DNA of 38,229 nucleotides, from positions 1-38,229 of the forward strand of contig JAIOPD010000129.1 of assembly GCA_021414115.1 (NCBI GenBank), in the 5' to 3' direction. Position 1 is the stretch's first letter; each line of letters starts with the position of its first letter. A program made the translations under genes and the position numbers. This document shows positions 23,182 through 31,100 of the stretch, one piece after another. The DNA comes from Planctomycetia bacterium (GTDB lineage Bacteria; Planctomycetota; Planctomycetia; Pirellulales; UBA1268). The notes beneath the pieces are model-generated. The model was not told the DNA's origin. It ran no database searches and saw nothing but the letters and a program-made list of their open reading frames with translations.

Positions 23182-24303
23182 ATGGGCAAGAAAGACGACA
23201 AGGAAAAAGAAGTCCGCGAGTCGAAGGTGCAGGAGAAGGCCGGCAAGAAGGCGGCGAAGGCCGCGCCGTCGTTCCTCGACGACAACGTCAATCTCAGGAA
23301 CACGCTTGCCCAGATCGAGAAGGAGTTTGGCGAGGGCTCGATCATGCCGCTGGGCGCCGAGCGTCAGGCACCAATCGAGGGCATCTCCTCGGGAAGCCTG
23401 TCGGTCGACCTCGCGCTTGGCGGCAAGGGATTTCCCCGTGGCCGGATCATCGAGGTCTTCGGGCCGGAGTCGTCGGGCAAGACGACGATCGCCCTTCACT
23501 CCGTCGCCGCGGCCCAGCGGGCCGGCGGCATCGCGGCCTTCATCGATGCCGAGCACGCGCTCGACCCGAGTTGGGCCAAGAAACTGGGTATCTCGCTCGA
23601 GAAACTGCTGGTGAGCCAGCCCACGAGCGGTGAGGAGGCGATGCAGATCGCGGAGATGCTCATCAAGAGCAACGCGGTCGATATCATCGTCGTCGATTCG
23701 GTCGCTGCCCTCGTTCCCCAGAAGGAACTCGATGGCGAGATCGGCGACTCGTTCGTCGGGTTGCAGGCCCGGCTCATGAGCCAGACGATGCGGAAGCTCA
23801 CCGGCGCCATCGCCAAGAGCAAGACGACCGTGATCTTCATCAATCAGATCCGTGAGAAGATCGGCGTGATGTTCGGGAGTCCTGAGACCACGCCGGGTGG
23901 CCGGGCGCTCAAGTTCTATTCATCGTGTCGCGTCGACGTCCGCCGGATCGGCACGCTCAAGGACGGCGAGGAGGTCGTCGGTCAGCGGGTGAAGGTCAAG
24001 GTCGTGAAAAACAAAGTGGCGCCGCCGTTCCGCGTCGCCGAATTCGACATGATGCACGCCGATGGCATCAGCGTGGAGGGCGACATCCTCGACCTCGCCG
24101 TGCTTGCCAAGCTCATCGACAAGACGGGCACCTGGCTGCGGTATGGCGAGACGCACCTCGGCCAGGGCCGGGAGAAGGCTCGCCAGTTCCTCAAGGACAA
24201 TCCCAAGGTGGCTCAGGAGATTCGCGAGAAGATCCTGGCCAGCAAAGATGCCGTGATCACGATGGCGAGCGATGCCGTCGGCGGTGAAGCCGCCGGCGAG
24301 TGA
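23182..24303 (+). CDS. recA: Recombinase RecA
   Basis: A 373-aa DNA-dependent ATPase that pairs homologous DNA and stimulates LexA-type self-cleavage. Walker A is GPESSGKTT (94-102), Walker B is [12 protein letters not shown], and the L1/L2 region contains [14 protein letters not shown] and [16 protein letters not shown]. Walker A sits about 28 residues later than in E. coli RecA. The difference is a Lys/Glu-rich N-terminal extension ([18 protein letters not shown]). The C-terminus is short and lacks a long acidic tail. Start choice: the ATG at 23182 has GAAGGAG 11 bases upstream; the ATG at 23149 has GGGAGA at 8 bases and would give 384 aa. The gene is probably monocistronic, with a hairpin after it. 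Confidence 0.96.
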   Translation: MGKKDDKEKEVRESKVQEKAGKKAAKAAPSFLDDNVNLRNTLAQIEKEFGEGSIMPLGAERQAPIEGISSGSLSVDLALGGKGFPRGRIIEVFGPESSGKTTIALHSVAAAQRAGGIAAFIDAEHALDPSWAKKLGISLEKLLVSQPTSGEEAMQIAEMLIKSNAVDIIVVDSVAALVPQKELDGEIGDSFVGLQARLMSQTMRKLTGAIAKSKTTVIFINQIREKIGVMFGSPETTPGGRALKFYSSCRVDVRRIGTLKDGEEVVGQRVKVKVVKNKVAPPFRVAEFDMMHADGISVEGDILDLAVLAKLIDKTGTWLRYGETHLGQGREKARQFLKDNPKVAQEIREKILASKDAVITMASDAVGGEAAGE

Positions 24304-24337
24304 TCGACGCGTCTGCAGCGGCCAACCATCCCCCCGA

Positions 24338-24378
24338 CCGTCCACGAGTAGCCGACCCAAGCGGCCGCTCGTGGACGG
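24338..24378 (+). terminator. recA terminator-like hairpin
   Basis: A perfect 11-bp inverted repeat, CCGTCCACGAG (24338-24348) and CTCGTGGACGG (24368-24378). GCCG/CGGC pairing inside the loop may extend it. TGTCGTTTTGTCG follows. It lies 35 bases after the recA stop and insulates recA from alaS. Confidence 0.75.
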
Positions 24379-24482
24379 TGTCGTTTTGTCGCGGCGGCAT
24401 CGCGTGAAGGTGGCGGCGACGGGTATAGTGTCGGCCCCGTGGCCATCGTGGCACGGTCTCATTCCCGGGAGCCGATGGTGAT

Positions 24483-27095
24483 ATGAAGGCCGATGATCTT
24501 CGCGAGGCGTATCTCGCATTCTTCGAGTCCAAGGGCTGCGTGCGGAGGCCGAGCGACGTGCTCGTGCCGCGGTGGGATCCGTCGGTGCTGTTCACGCCCG
24601 CGGGCATGAATCAGTTCAAGGACCACTTCCTCGGCAAGTGCAAGCTCGACTTCACGCGGGCCACGACCTGCCAGAAGTGCCTGCGGACGGGCGACATCGA
24701 CAACGTGGGGCGGACGCCGCGGCACCACACGTTTTTCGAGATGCTCGGCAACTTCTCGTTTGGCGACTATTTCAAGCGGGAGGCGATCCACTGGGCCTGG
24801 GAGTTTCTCACGGCGAAGAACTGGCTGAACATCGCCCCCGAGAAACTCTCGATCACCGTCTATCAGGACGACAACGAGGCCTTCGCGATCTGGGCCGACG
24901 AGATCGGCGTGCCCGCCGCGCGGATCACGCGGATGGGCGAGGACGACAACTTCTGGCCGGCGAGTTCGCCGTCACAGGGGCCCGACGGCGTCTGCGGCCC
25001 TTGCAGCGAGATCTTCTATCGCATGCCCGACGGGAGCGATGTCGAGATCTGGAACCTCGTATTTACGCAGTTCAATCGCGTGGGACCGCCGCCCGACAAC
25101 CTCCATCCGCTGCCCAGCCGCAATATCGACACCGGCATGGGTCTCGAGCGGACGTGCGCCATGCTCCAGGGCGTCGATAGCAACTTCCACATCGACATCC
25201 TGCGGCCCATCGTCGAGGCGGTGGCCGAGGTCTGCGGCCGGAAGTACGAGCCCGCGACCGACGACGGCCGGCGGATGCGGCGGATCGCCGACCATGTGCG
25301 GGCCTGCACGTTCGCGATCCACGAAAATGTGCTGCCGGGCAACAACGAGGAGAAGTACGTCGTCAAGCGGCTGCTCCGCAGGGCCGTGCTCGATGGCCGG
25401 CAGATGGGCATGCGCGACCCGTTTCTCCACGCCCTGCCGCCGATCGTCGCCGAGATGATGCGGAAGCCTTACCCGGAACTCGCCGATACGACCGACCGCG
25501 TGGGCGGCGTCATCAAGCGAGAAGAGGAATCGTTTCTCGCCACGATCGACGGCGGCCTCGACCGGATCGAGAAGCTCTTCGCGTCGGTCGGCAAATCGGG
25601 CGCGGCGGTCGTGCCCGGCGGCGATGCCGCCGAACTCTACACGACCTACGGCTTCCCGCCGGAGTTGCTCGAGACGCTCGCCGCCGAGCGGAACTGCGGC
25701 TTTGACTGGGAAGGCTTCCGCGCCGCGATGGAGGCCCATGGCCTCAAGTCGGGCGCCGGCACTCGCGTGGAGGTGTTTGCCTCGGGGCCGCTCGACGCGC
25801 TCAAGAAGACGATGCACGGCTCCGAGTTCGTGGGCTACGACGTCATCGAGGCGGCCGGGAAGGTGATCGGCATCATCGCGCAGAACACGCTCTGCGACCG
25901 GCTCGACGAGGTGGGCCACGCCGCGCCGGTGACCGTGGTGCTCGACCGCACGCCGTTCTACGGCGAGTCGGGCGGTCAGGTCGGCGACACCGGCCGCCTC
26001 GAATGGCCGGGCGGCGAGTTCGAGGTGCTCGACACGCTGCGGGAAGGGGGCTTCATGCTCCATGTCGGCCACCTGCGGAAGGGCACGCTCGATCTGGCCG
26101 CCACCGTCACCGCGAAGGTCGATCCAGCCCGTCGGGCGGCCCTCCGCCGGGCGCATTCGGCCACGCATCTGTTGCATGCGGCGCTCCAGCACCATCTCGG
26201 CTCGCACGCCGTGCAGCAGGGCTCGAAGGTCGATGCCGACCTGCTGCGGTTCGACTTCTCGCACACCAGCTCGATCGACGCCGAGACGCTCCGGGCCATC
26301 GAGACGATGGTCAACGCGGGTGTGTTCGCCGCGGTGCCGGTATCGGCGGAGCTCCTGCCGCTCGCCGAGGCCCGCCACGCCGGGGCGATGATGCTCTTTG
26401 GTGAGAAGTATCCCGACGTGGTGCGAATGGTGACGATGAACGGCGTGAGCCGCGAACTCTGCGGCGGGACCCACGTGACGAGCACCGGCCAGATCGGCCT
26501 CGTGCGAATCATCGGCGAGGAGAGCGTCTCCGCCGGCACCCGGCGCATCACCGCCGTCACGGGGGCCAGGGCCCTCGACCGCTTCCGCCAGGCCGAGCAG
26601 ACGCTCGCCGAGTCGGCCAGCACGCTCAAGGTGCCGGTGAGCGAACTGGCTCATCGGCTCACGGCCGTCGTCAAGGAACTCCGCGATCTCAAGAAGGCGA
26701 AGCCGGCAGCGGCGGGGGCGTCGCTCTCGGTGGACGATCTGCTGGCCGCCGCCTCCGATGTGGGTGGCACGCGGATCGTCGTGGCCGATGCGAAGGGGGG
26801 CGACGCGGGGGCGATGCGGCAGTGCATCGATCAGCTGCGGCGGAAGGCCAGTCCGATCGCCGTACTTCTGGGCAGCGTGGAGGGCGACAAGGTGACGCTC
26901 GTCGCCGGGATCTCCCGCGAACTCGAGGAGCGGGGGCTCTCGGCCGGCAACTGGATCAAGGACGCAGCCACCGTCGTCGGCGGGAAGGGGGGCGGTCGCC
27001 CCGATCTCGCCCAGGCGGGTGGCAAGCTCGTCGATCAACTCCCGGCCGCGCTCGCCGCGGCCCTGAAGTCGATCGAAACGCTCCTGCGGGCGTAG
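24483..27095 (+). CDS. alaS: Alanyl-tRNA synthetase
   Basis: An 870-aa class II synthetase that charges and proofreads tRNA-Ala. The catalytic core starts at once (FFESKGCVRRPSDVLVPRWD), with RATTCQKCLRTGDIDNVG and HHTFFEMLGNFSFGDYFK. The editing domain holds the zinc-site motifs HSATH (His558, His562) and CGGTH (Cys660, His664). The C-Ala oligomerisation domain ends the protein (GGKGGGRPDLAQAGG). The length is typical of bacteria. A possible -10 (TATAGT, 24424-24429) lies 54 bases upstream. A long open frame on the opposite strand here is only a high-GC shadow. Confidence 0.97.
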   Translation: MKADDLREAYLAFFESKGCVRRPSDVLVPRWDPSVLFTPAGMNQFKDHFLGKCKLDFTRATTCQKCLRTGDIDNVGRTPRHHTFFEMLGNFSFGDYFKREAIHWAWEFLTAKNWLNIAPEKLSITVYQDDNEAFAIWADEIGVPAARITRMGEDDNFWPASSPSQGPDGVCGPCSEIFYRMPDGSDVEIWNLVFTQFNRVGPPPDNLHPLPSRNIDTGMGLERTCAMLQGVDSNFHIDILRPIVEAVAEVCGRKYEPATDDGRRMRRIADHVRACTFAIHENVLPGNNEEKYVVKRLLRRAVLDGRQMGMRDPFLHALPPIVAEMMRKPYPELADTTDRVGGVIKREEESFLATIDGGLDRIEKLFASVGKSGAAVVPGGDAAELYTTYGFPPELLETLAAERNCGFDWEGFRAAMEAHGLKSGAGTRVEVFASGPLDALKKTMHGSEFVGYDVIEAAGKVIGIIAQNTLCDRLDEVGHAAPVTVVLDRTPFYGESGGQVGDTGRLEWPGGEFEVLDTLREGGFMLHVGHLRKGTLDLAATVTAKVDPARRAALRRAHSATHLLHAALQHHLGSHAVQQGSKVDADLLRFDFSHTSSIDAETLRAIETMVNAGVFAAVPVSAELLPLAEARHAGAMMLFGEKYPDVVRMVTMNGVSRELCGGTHVTSTGQIGLVRIIGEESVSAGTRRITAVTGARALDRFRQAEQTLAESASTLKVPVSELAHRLTAVVKELRDLKKAKPAAAGASLSVDDLLAAASDVGGTRIVVADAKGGDAGAMRQCIDQLRRKASPIAVLLGSVEGDKVTLVAGISRELEERGLSAGNWIKDAATVVGGKGGGRPDLAQAGGKLVDQLPAALAAALKSIETLLRA

Positions 27096-27144
27096 ATCGC
27101 ATCCGATTTTGGTGTGTCGCCTGAAGGGGGCCCAGAGGTGGGTC

Positions 27145-27276
27145 GGGGCTGCCCGTGCCCCGAGGGCCGGACGTTCACTGCGCCCATCCTGGGCTTCGTT
27201 CACTCGATGCTGCCTGCGCTTCGGCATCCTGCCTGCGCTGGCCAGCAACGCCGGCTCTCGGGGCACGGGCAGCCCC
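27145..27276. repeat. Inverted-repeat-ended element, copy B
   Basis: A 132-bp element with the same 26-bp ends as copy A (27145-27170 and 27251-27276), including the same single internal mismatch. The interior is diverged but keeps ACGTTCAC next to the left end and the CTGCGCTTCGGCATCCTGCC block. Outside the ends both copies have GGTC on the left and TC(A/G)CG on the right. It lies between the convergent 3' ends of alaS and tpx. Confidence 0.85.
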
Positions 27277-27304
27277 TCGCGGGTACTCGATGGTGTCGAA
27301 TGCT

Positions 27305-27338
27305 GGGGAAGCCCGGAGCGCGAGCGACGGGTAAACGC
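27305..27338 (+). repeat. Dispersed short palindromic repeat, copy 3
   Basis: GGGAAGCCCGGAGCGCGAGC followed by GACGGGTAAAC. It forms an inverted pair with copy 4, with about 45 bases between them. It starts 29 bases beyond inverted-repeat element copy B. Confidence 0.6.
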
Positions 27339-27383
27339 GACGCGACCGTGTTGATGGCGGGGAGCCGTTCGACGTGGAGGCCG

Positions 27384-27413
27384 TATTCCCCGCGCTGGCG
27401 CTTGGGGCTTCCC
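27384..27413 (-). repeat. Dispersed short palindromic repeat, copy 4
   Basis: On the minus strand GGGAAGCCCCAAGCGCCAGC followed by GCGGGGAATA. It is close to copy 2, in opposite orientation to copy 3, and ends 10 bases before the tpx stop codon. Confidence 0.65.
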
Positions 27414-27422
27414 TGCCGAGCG

Positions 27423-27944
27423 CTACACGAGCTTCTCGAGCGCGGCGATGGCGGCGTCGTAGTTGGGCTCCTCGGCCACTTCCTTGACGACCTGGGCATA
27501 TTGCACGACGCCCTTGGAGTCGAGCACGAAGACGGCGCGGGCGAGGATCTTGAGCTCGTCGATGAGCACGCCCCACTTCGTGCCGAAGGCGCGGTCCATG
27601 TAGTCGCTACCGTTCCGCATCGACTTGATGTCCTCGGCGCCGCAAAAGCGGTTCATCGCGAAGGGGAGGTCGAGGCTCACGGTGAGCGCGGTCACCTTGT
27701 CGCCGAGGGCGGCCAGCCGCTTGTTGAAGGTCTTGGTCTGCACCTGGCAGACGGGCGTGTCGAGCGACGGCACCACGCTGATGATCGCGGGCTTGCCGAG
27801 GAGGTCGGCCTTCTTGATGTGCTCCATGCCGCCGGACCCGTAGCAGGTGAGATCGAAATCGGGAGCGGCCGAGCCGACCTTCACCTCGTCGCCCACGAGC
27901 GTGAGCGGGTTGCCCTTGAACGTCACTGCGCCGTGTCGACCCAT
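27423..27944 (-). CDS. tpx: Thiol peroxidase (atypical 2-Cys peroxiredoxin)
   Basis: A 173-aa enzyme that reduces hydrogen peroxide and alkyl hydroperoxides using thioredoxin. The family hallmarks are GRHGAVTFKGNPLTLVG at the start, the active-site region SVVPSLDTPVCQVQT with the peroxidatic Cys, and the resolving Cys in MNRFCGAEDI. Tpx forms an intramolecular disulfide between these two. AAGGAG lies 2 bases before the ATG at 27950 and 8 bases before the one at 27944, so the second is preferred. It probably acts with the nearby sodA product in oxidant defence, though the genes are not linked in an operon. Confidence 0.93.
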   Translation of the reverse strand: MGRHGAVTFKGNPLTLVGDEVKVGSAAPDFDLTCYGSGGMEHIKKADLLGKPAIISVVPSLDTPVCQVQTKTFNKRLAALGDKVTALTVSLDLPFAMNRFCGAEDIKSMRNGSDYMDRAFGTKWGVLIDELKILARAVFVLDSKGVVQYAQVVKEVAEEPNYDAAIAALEKLV

Positions 27945-28176
27945 GGTCATCTCTCCTTGCGGGGGTTGTGGACGAACCGAGGCAGTATTGCCGTCATGTC
28001 GTTGGCGGCAAGCCCCAGCCCCATTCCCCCTGCGTGAGAACGGCGAATCGCCCGGGCGGCGCCGGAAACGGTGGCCTGGAGTTGAACCGCGTCAGGCCGA
28101 TCGACGATGATTTGGAGCGGCTCAGAGGCACGAACGCCGACCGTGGCGGATGACGCCGTGGATGAGGACACGCTCG

Positions 28177-28347
28177 ATGAGAACGATTGGACGGTTCGGA
28201 CAGTTCGCCGGGCTGACGGTGCCCGCGATCGCGGTCATCCTCGAACTCAGCGGGCGGATCTCCTCCGGGCCGATGCTCGGCATGCTCGTGTTTTCGGTAT
28301 GCTGCTTCGGCATCGGGCGGATCCTCGAAGGCTACGCCGGCTCGTGA
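28177..28347 (+). CDS. Small two-helix membrane protein
   Basis: A 56-aa protein. GAGGA sits 8 bases before the ATG at 28177, so the upstream in-frame ATGs are unlikely. Two hydrophobic stretches (LTVPAIAVILEL and MLGMLVFSVCCFGIG) are separated by a short turn with SGRISSG, and the protein ends RILEGYAGS. The IGRI(L/V)EGYA ending looks like a small conserved planctomycete membrane protein I have seen as a hypothetical; the function is unknown. manA starts 42 bases downstream on the same strand. Confidence 0.7.
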   Translation: MRTIGRFGQFAGLTVPAIAVILELSGRISSGPMLGMLVFSVCCFGIGRILEGYAGS

Positions 28348-28389
28348 TCGCCGGTCGCCGCCGTCCCAAACCCTTCGGATCGAGGCGCC

Positions 28390-29364
28390 GTGCTGCCACC
28401 GCTGGTCTTCACGCCCGTCTACCGCCGCTACATCTGGGGCGGCCGTCGCTTCGAGTCATTGCTCGGCCGCCACCTGCCTCCGGGTGACGACTTCGCCGAA
28501 TCGTGGGAACTCGTCGACCGAGGAGCCGACCAAAGCATCGTCGCCACCGGCCCGCTCGCCGGTGTCACCCTCGGCGAACTCGTCGTCTCCCGGGGCGGAG
28601 AACTTCTCGGTCGGCACGCGCCGCAGAAGGCATTTCCGCTCCTGTTCAAGTTTCTCGATGCCCGCCGCGATCTCTCCGTGCAGGTGCACCCGGACGACCT
28701 GCGGGCGGCGCGGCTCGGCACACCGGACCTCGGCAAGACCGAGGCCTGGTATGTGATCGCCGCCGAGCCCGGCAGCCGGATCTATGCGGGCCTACGGGCG
28801 GGCGTCTCGCGGGACGACTTCGCGGCGGCATTGTGGGCGGGCCGGTGCGATGAAGCCCTCCATTCGTTTGCCGCCACGCCGGGCGATTGCATCTTCATCC
28901 CGGCAGGCACGGTGCATGCCATCGGCGCGGGGCTCGTGGTCGCCGAGATTCAGCAGTCGAGCGACGTGACGTATCGGCTCTTCGACTGGAATCGCGTCGG
29001 CCCTGACGGCTCGTCGCGGCCGCTGCACGTCGAAGCCGGCCTCGAGGCGACGACCCGCATGGAGCCCGTCGGGCCGGTCACGCCGATGCCGACCGGTGAT
29101 CCCGTCGTGCGGCGGCTCGTCGACTGCGGGTATTTCGTGTTCGACGAGGTGCGTCCGCGAAGCCGCTGGGAAGTCGGCGGCGACGAGGGCTGCCATTTCA
29201 TCGCCGTGCTCTCCGGTGTCGTGACCCTCGACGAGCGGTGGAAACTCCCGCCGCTTTCCGCGGGTGCCTGCCTGCTTCTGCCTGCATCGACCGGCCGACA
29301 GGCCCTCGCCGCCGCGGCGGTCGATGGTCGGCCGGCGACGCTGCTCCACGTCGCGCTCCCCTGA
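28390..29364 (+). CDS. manA: Mannose-6-phosphate isomerase, class I
   Basis: A 324-aa zinc enzyme that interconverts mannose-6-phosphate and fructose-6-phosphate, feeding GDP-mannose and glycan synthesis. The length and layout follow the short Bacillus-type ManA. The opening LVFTPVYRRYIWGGRR is followed by AESWELVD. The metal ligands are His100 in QVHPDD, Glu118 in GKTEAW and His176 in GTVHAIG, all close to the B. subtilis positions. The start is GTG at 28390. The frame includes a Gln-rich catalytic region VAEIQQSSDVTYRLFDWNR, a family signature. The small two-helix gene upstream may share its transcript. Confidence 0.92.
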   Translation: MLPPLVFTPVYRRYIWGGRRFESLLGRHLPPGDDFAESWELVDRGADQSIVATGPLAGVTLGELVVSRGGELLGRHAPQKAFPLLFKFLDARRDLSVQVHPDDLRAARLGTPDLGKTEAWYVIAAEPGSRIYAGLRAGVSRDDFAAALWAGRCDEALHSFAATPGDCIFIPAGTVHAIGAGLVVAEIQQSSDVTYRLFDWNRVGPDGSSRPLHVEAGLEATTRMEPVGPVTPMPTGDPVVRRLVDCGYFVFDEVRPRSRWEVGGDEGCHFIAVLSGVVTLDERWKLPPLSAGACLLLPASTGRQALAAAAVDGRPATLLHVALP

Positions 29365-29407
29365 CTCGCTTCCCTGACGCGACGGCGAAACCGCGGTGGA
29401 AACGGGG

Positions 29408-29436
29408 TTGGGCTCCTGTCTCCGGGCTCCTACACT
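29408..29436 (+). promoter_or_regulatory. Candidate promoter of the 91-aa lipoprotein gene
   Basis: TTGGGC (29408-29413), a 17-base spacer and TACACT (29431-29436), 36 bases before the ATG at 29473. The match is moderate in both boxes. Confidence 0.4.
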
Positions 29437-29472
29437 CCCGCCGTCTCGTGCCGTCCTGGGCCATTCGCCGTC

Positions 29473-29748
29473 ATGCGCGCTCATCGTCTTTTGTCGTTCG
29501 GACCGGTCGCGATCCTGCTCGCGACTGCGGCGGGCTGCGCCTCGCTCAGCAAGCCCGACTGGCTCGATCCGGGCCCCGCCCGGAATCAGCAGCGGCGGGC
29601 CGTGCGGTTCGATCCGTTCATGGAAAACGACATCGGGCCATCCCTCTTCCGGCAGTACTCGACGCTCGACGGCACACGGCCGCGGGACTACGCCGAGCCC
29701 GTTGTGGAAGTGAAGCGGTCTCGCTGGTGGTCGCAACCCGCGCGGTGA
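29473..29748 (+). CDS. Small lipoprotein, unknown
   Basis: A 91-aa protein with a signal peptide and lipobox (ILLATAAGC, Cys22). The mature part contains RRAVRFDPFMENDIGPSLFR and GTRPRDYAEP, then ends with a Trp-Trp pair (SRWWSQPAR). The FDP-ENDIGP and RPRDY phrases recur in short planctomycete envelope lipoproteins as I recall them, with no known role. It is followed by the pseudouridine synthase on the same strand. Confidence 0.75.
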   Translation: MRAHRLLSFGPVAILLATAAGCASLSKPDWLDPGPARNQQRRAVRFDPFMENDIGPSLFRQYSTLDGTRPRDYAEPVVEVKRSRWWSQPAR

Positions 29749-29853
29749 CGTGCCGCGGCTCGGGCCGGCGTGTATGATCGGACCATTCGTCCGTGGCCCG
29801 GTGCCTGTCGCGGATGGTTCGTTTTTCGCGGCACGCCCCCGGAACCCCGCCCC

Positions 29854-31098
29854 ATGCCCGCCCCCGATTCGAGGCCGCCCCGCGGCCGACCCCCACGTCC
29901 TGCGTCAGAGATCCGCGGCCGAACTCCGGCCCGAAGCGCCGGCGGCCGGCGGCCCTTTTCCCGCAGCCGGGACGACGGGGACGACCGTCCGCGATTCACC
30001 GCCGCCGACGATGGGCTCGAGCGTCTGCAGAAGGTGTTGGCCGCCGCGGGTCTCGGCAGTCGCCGCTCCTGCGAGGAACTGATCACGACGGGACGCGTCG
30101 AGGTCGATCGCAAGGTGGCGACGACGCTCGGCGTTCGCGTGGATCCGCTCACCCAGGAGATCCGGGTCGACGGCGAGAAACTGCCGAATCCGAAGCGGGT
30201 CGTCTTCATGCTCAACAAGCCGGTCGGGGTCGTTACCACCAACGTCGACCCTGCGGGCAGGCCCCGCGTCGTCGATCTGGTGCCGGGCGACCACAGGCTC
30301 TTCTCGATCGGTCGGCTCGACCGCATGAGCGAAGGCTTGATTCTGCTCACCAATGACGGGGGACTCGCCAACCTGCTCGCGCACCCGCGGTATGGCGTGG
30401 AGAAGAAATACCTCGTGCAGGTCGCCGGTGTGCCCACCGAGGAACTGCTCGACCGACTCCGCCGCGGCATCCGCCTCGCCGAGGGCGAGGTGCACGCGAA
30501 GCGAGTCTCGATCCGATCGCAGCACAAGCAGAGCGCCGTGCTCGAGATGGTGCTCGACGAGGGCAAGAACCGCGAAATCCGCCGGATGCTCGCCAGCCTG
30601 GGCCACAAGGTGCATCAGTTGAAACGGGTGGCCGTCGGCAAGCTGTCGCTGGGCAACATCCTCCCCGGGCAGTGGCGGCAGCTCACATGGAGTGAGATCG
30701 AGTCGCTGCGGCGCGACGCCATCGCGGAGGTCGGTGCCGACGCCGAGCGGGAGCCGGTGCGTCCGCGAGCACCCGAGCGTGGCCGCCGGCCCGGCGGTCC
30801 GCCGCGGCGGTCGGGCGGCCCCGGTCGGCCGGTGGGAGCGGGGCGACCCGTTGGTGCAGGACGACCCGTTGGTGCAGGACGACCGACTGGTGCAGGACGA
30901 CCGACTGGTGCAGGACGACCGACTGGTGCAGGACGACCTGCCGGGCCGGGTGGAAAGCCGCCTTACGGTCGCCCCTCGGGCGAACCCCGCGGCACCGGCC
31001 GTGGCGGCAAGCCGGCCCGGCCCATGCCGGGCAAGCGGAAGCGAGCCGGCAAGGCGTCGTCGTGGCGGTCGAAGCCGGCCGGTGGCGGAAAGGCCTGA
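29854..31098 (+). CDS. RsuA/RluB-family rRNA pseudouridine synthase
   Basis: A 414-aa enzyme that converts a uridine in rRNA to pseudouridine. Residues 1-50 are Arg/Pro-rich and disordered. An S4 RNA-binding domain follows (LQKVLAAAGLGSRRSCEELI), then the catalytic domain with GRLDRMSEGLILLTNDG, in which Asp156 is the catalytic residue, and EGKNREIRRMLASLGH. The C-terminal 100 residues are an RGG-like tail of GRP(V/T)GA repeats encoded by an 18-bp tandem repeat. The family has several 23S/16S targets; RluB is the closest in layout but the exact target is not certain. The start at 29854 has GGAA 9 bases upstream. pyrK begins 2 bases after the stop. Confidence 0.9.
   Translation: MPAPDSRPPRGRPPRPASEIRGRTPARSAGGRRPFSRSRDDGDDRPRFTAADDGLERLQKVLAAAGLGSRRSCEELITTGRVEVDRKVATTLGVRVDPLTQEIRVDGEKLPNPKRVVFMLNKPVGVVTTNVDPAGRPRVVDLVPGDHRLFSIGRLDRMSEGLILLTNDGGLANLLAHPRYGVEKKYLVQVAGVPTEELLDRLRRGIRLAEGEVHAKRVSIRSQHKQSAVLEMVLDEGKNREIRRMLASLGHKVHQLKRVAVGKLSLGNILPGQWRQLTWSEIESLRRDAIAEVGADAEREPVRPRAPERGRRPGGPPRRSGGPGRPVGAGRPVGAGRPVGAGRPTGAGRPTGAGRPTGAGRPAGPGGKPPYGRPSGEPRGTGRGGKPARPMPGKRKRAGKASSWRSKPAGGGKA
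30823..30948 (+). repeat. 18-bp tandem repeat, seven units, within the pseudouridine synthase gene
   Basis: Seven in-frame units of 18 bases, consensus GGACGACC(C/G)(G/A)(T/C)TGGTGCA, encode GRP(V/T/A)GA. Units 4-6 (30877-30930) are identical to one another, and units 2 and 3 differ by one base. The near-identity suggests recent expansion and possible length variation. Changes of whole units keep the frame. Confidence 0.9.
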
Positions 31099-31100
31099 GC

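Noticed and set aside
24972-27266. Open frame of 764 codons on the minus strand across alaS
   Set aside because: Antisense shadow of alaS that starts inside the repeat element; low-complexity Arg/His-rich translation.
30823-30948. CRISPR array
   Set aside because: The 18-bp repeats are contiguous, without spacers, and encode an in-frame protein tail.
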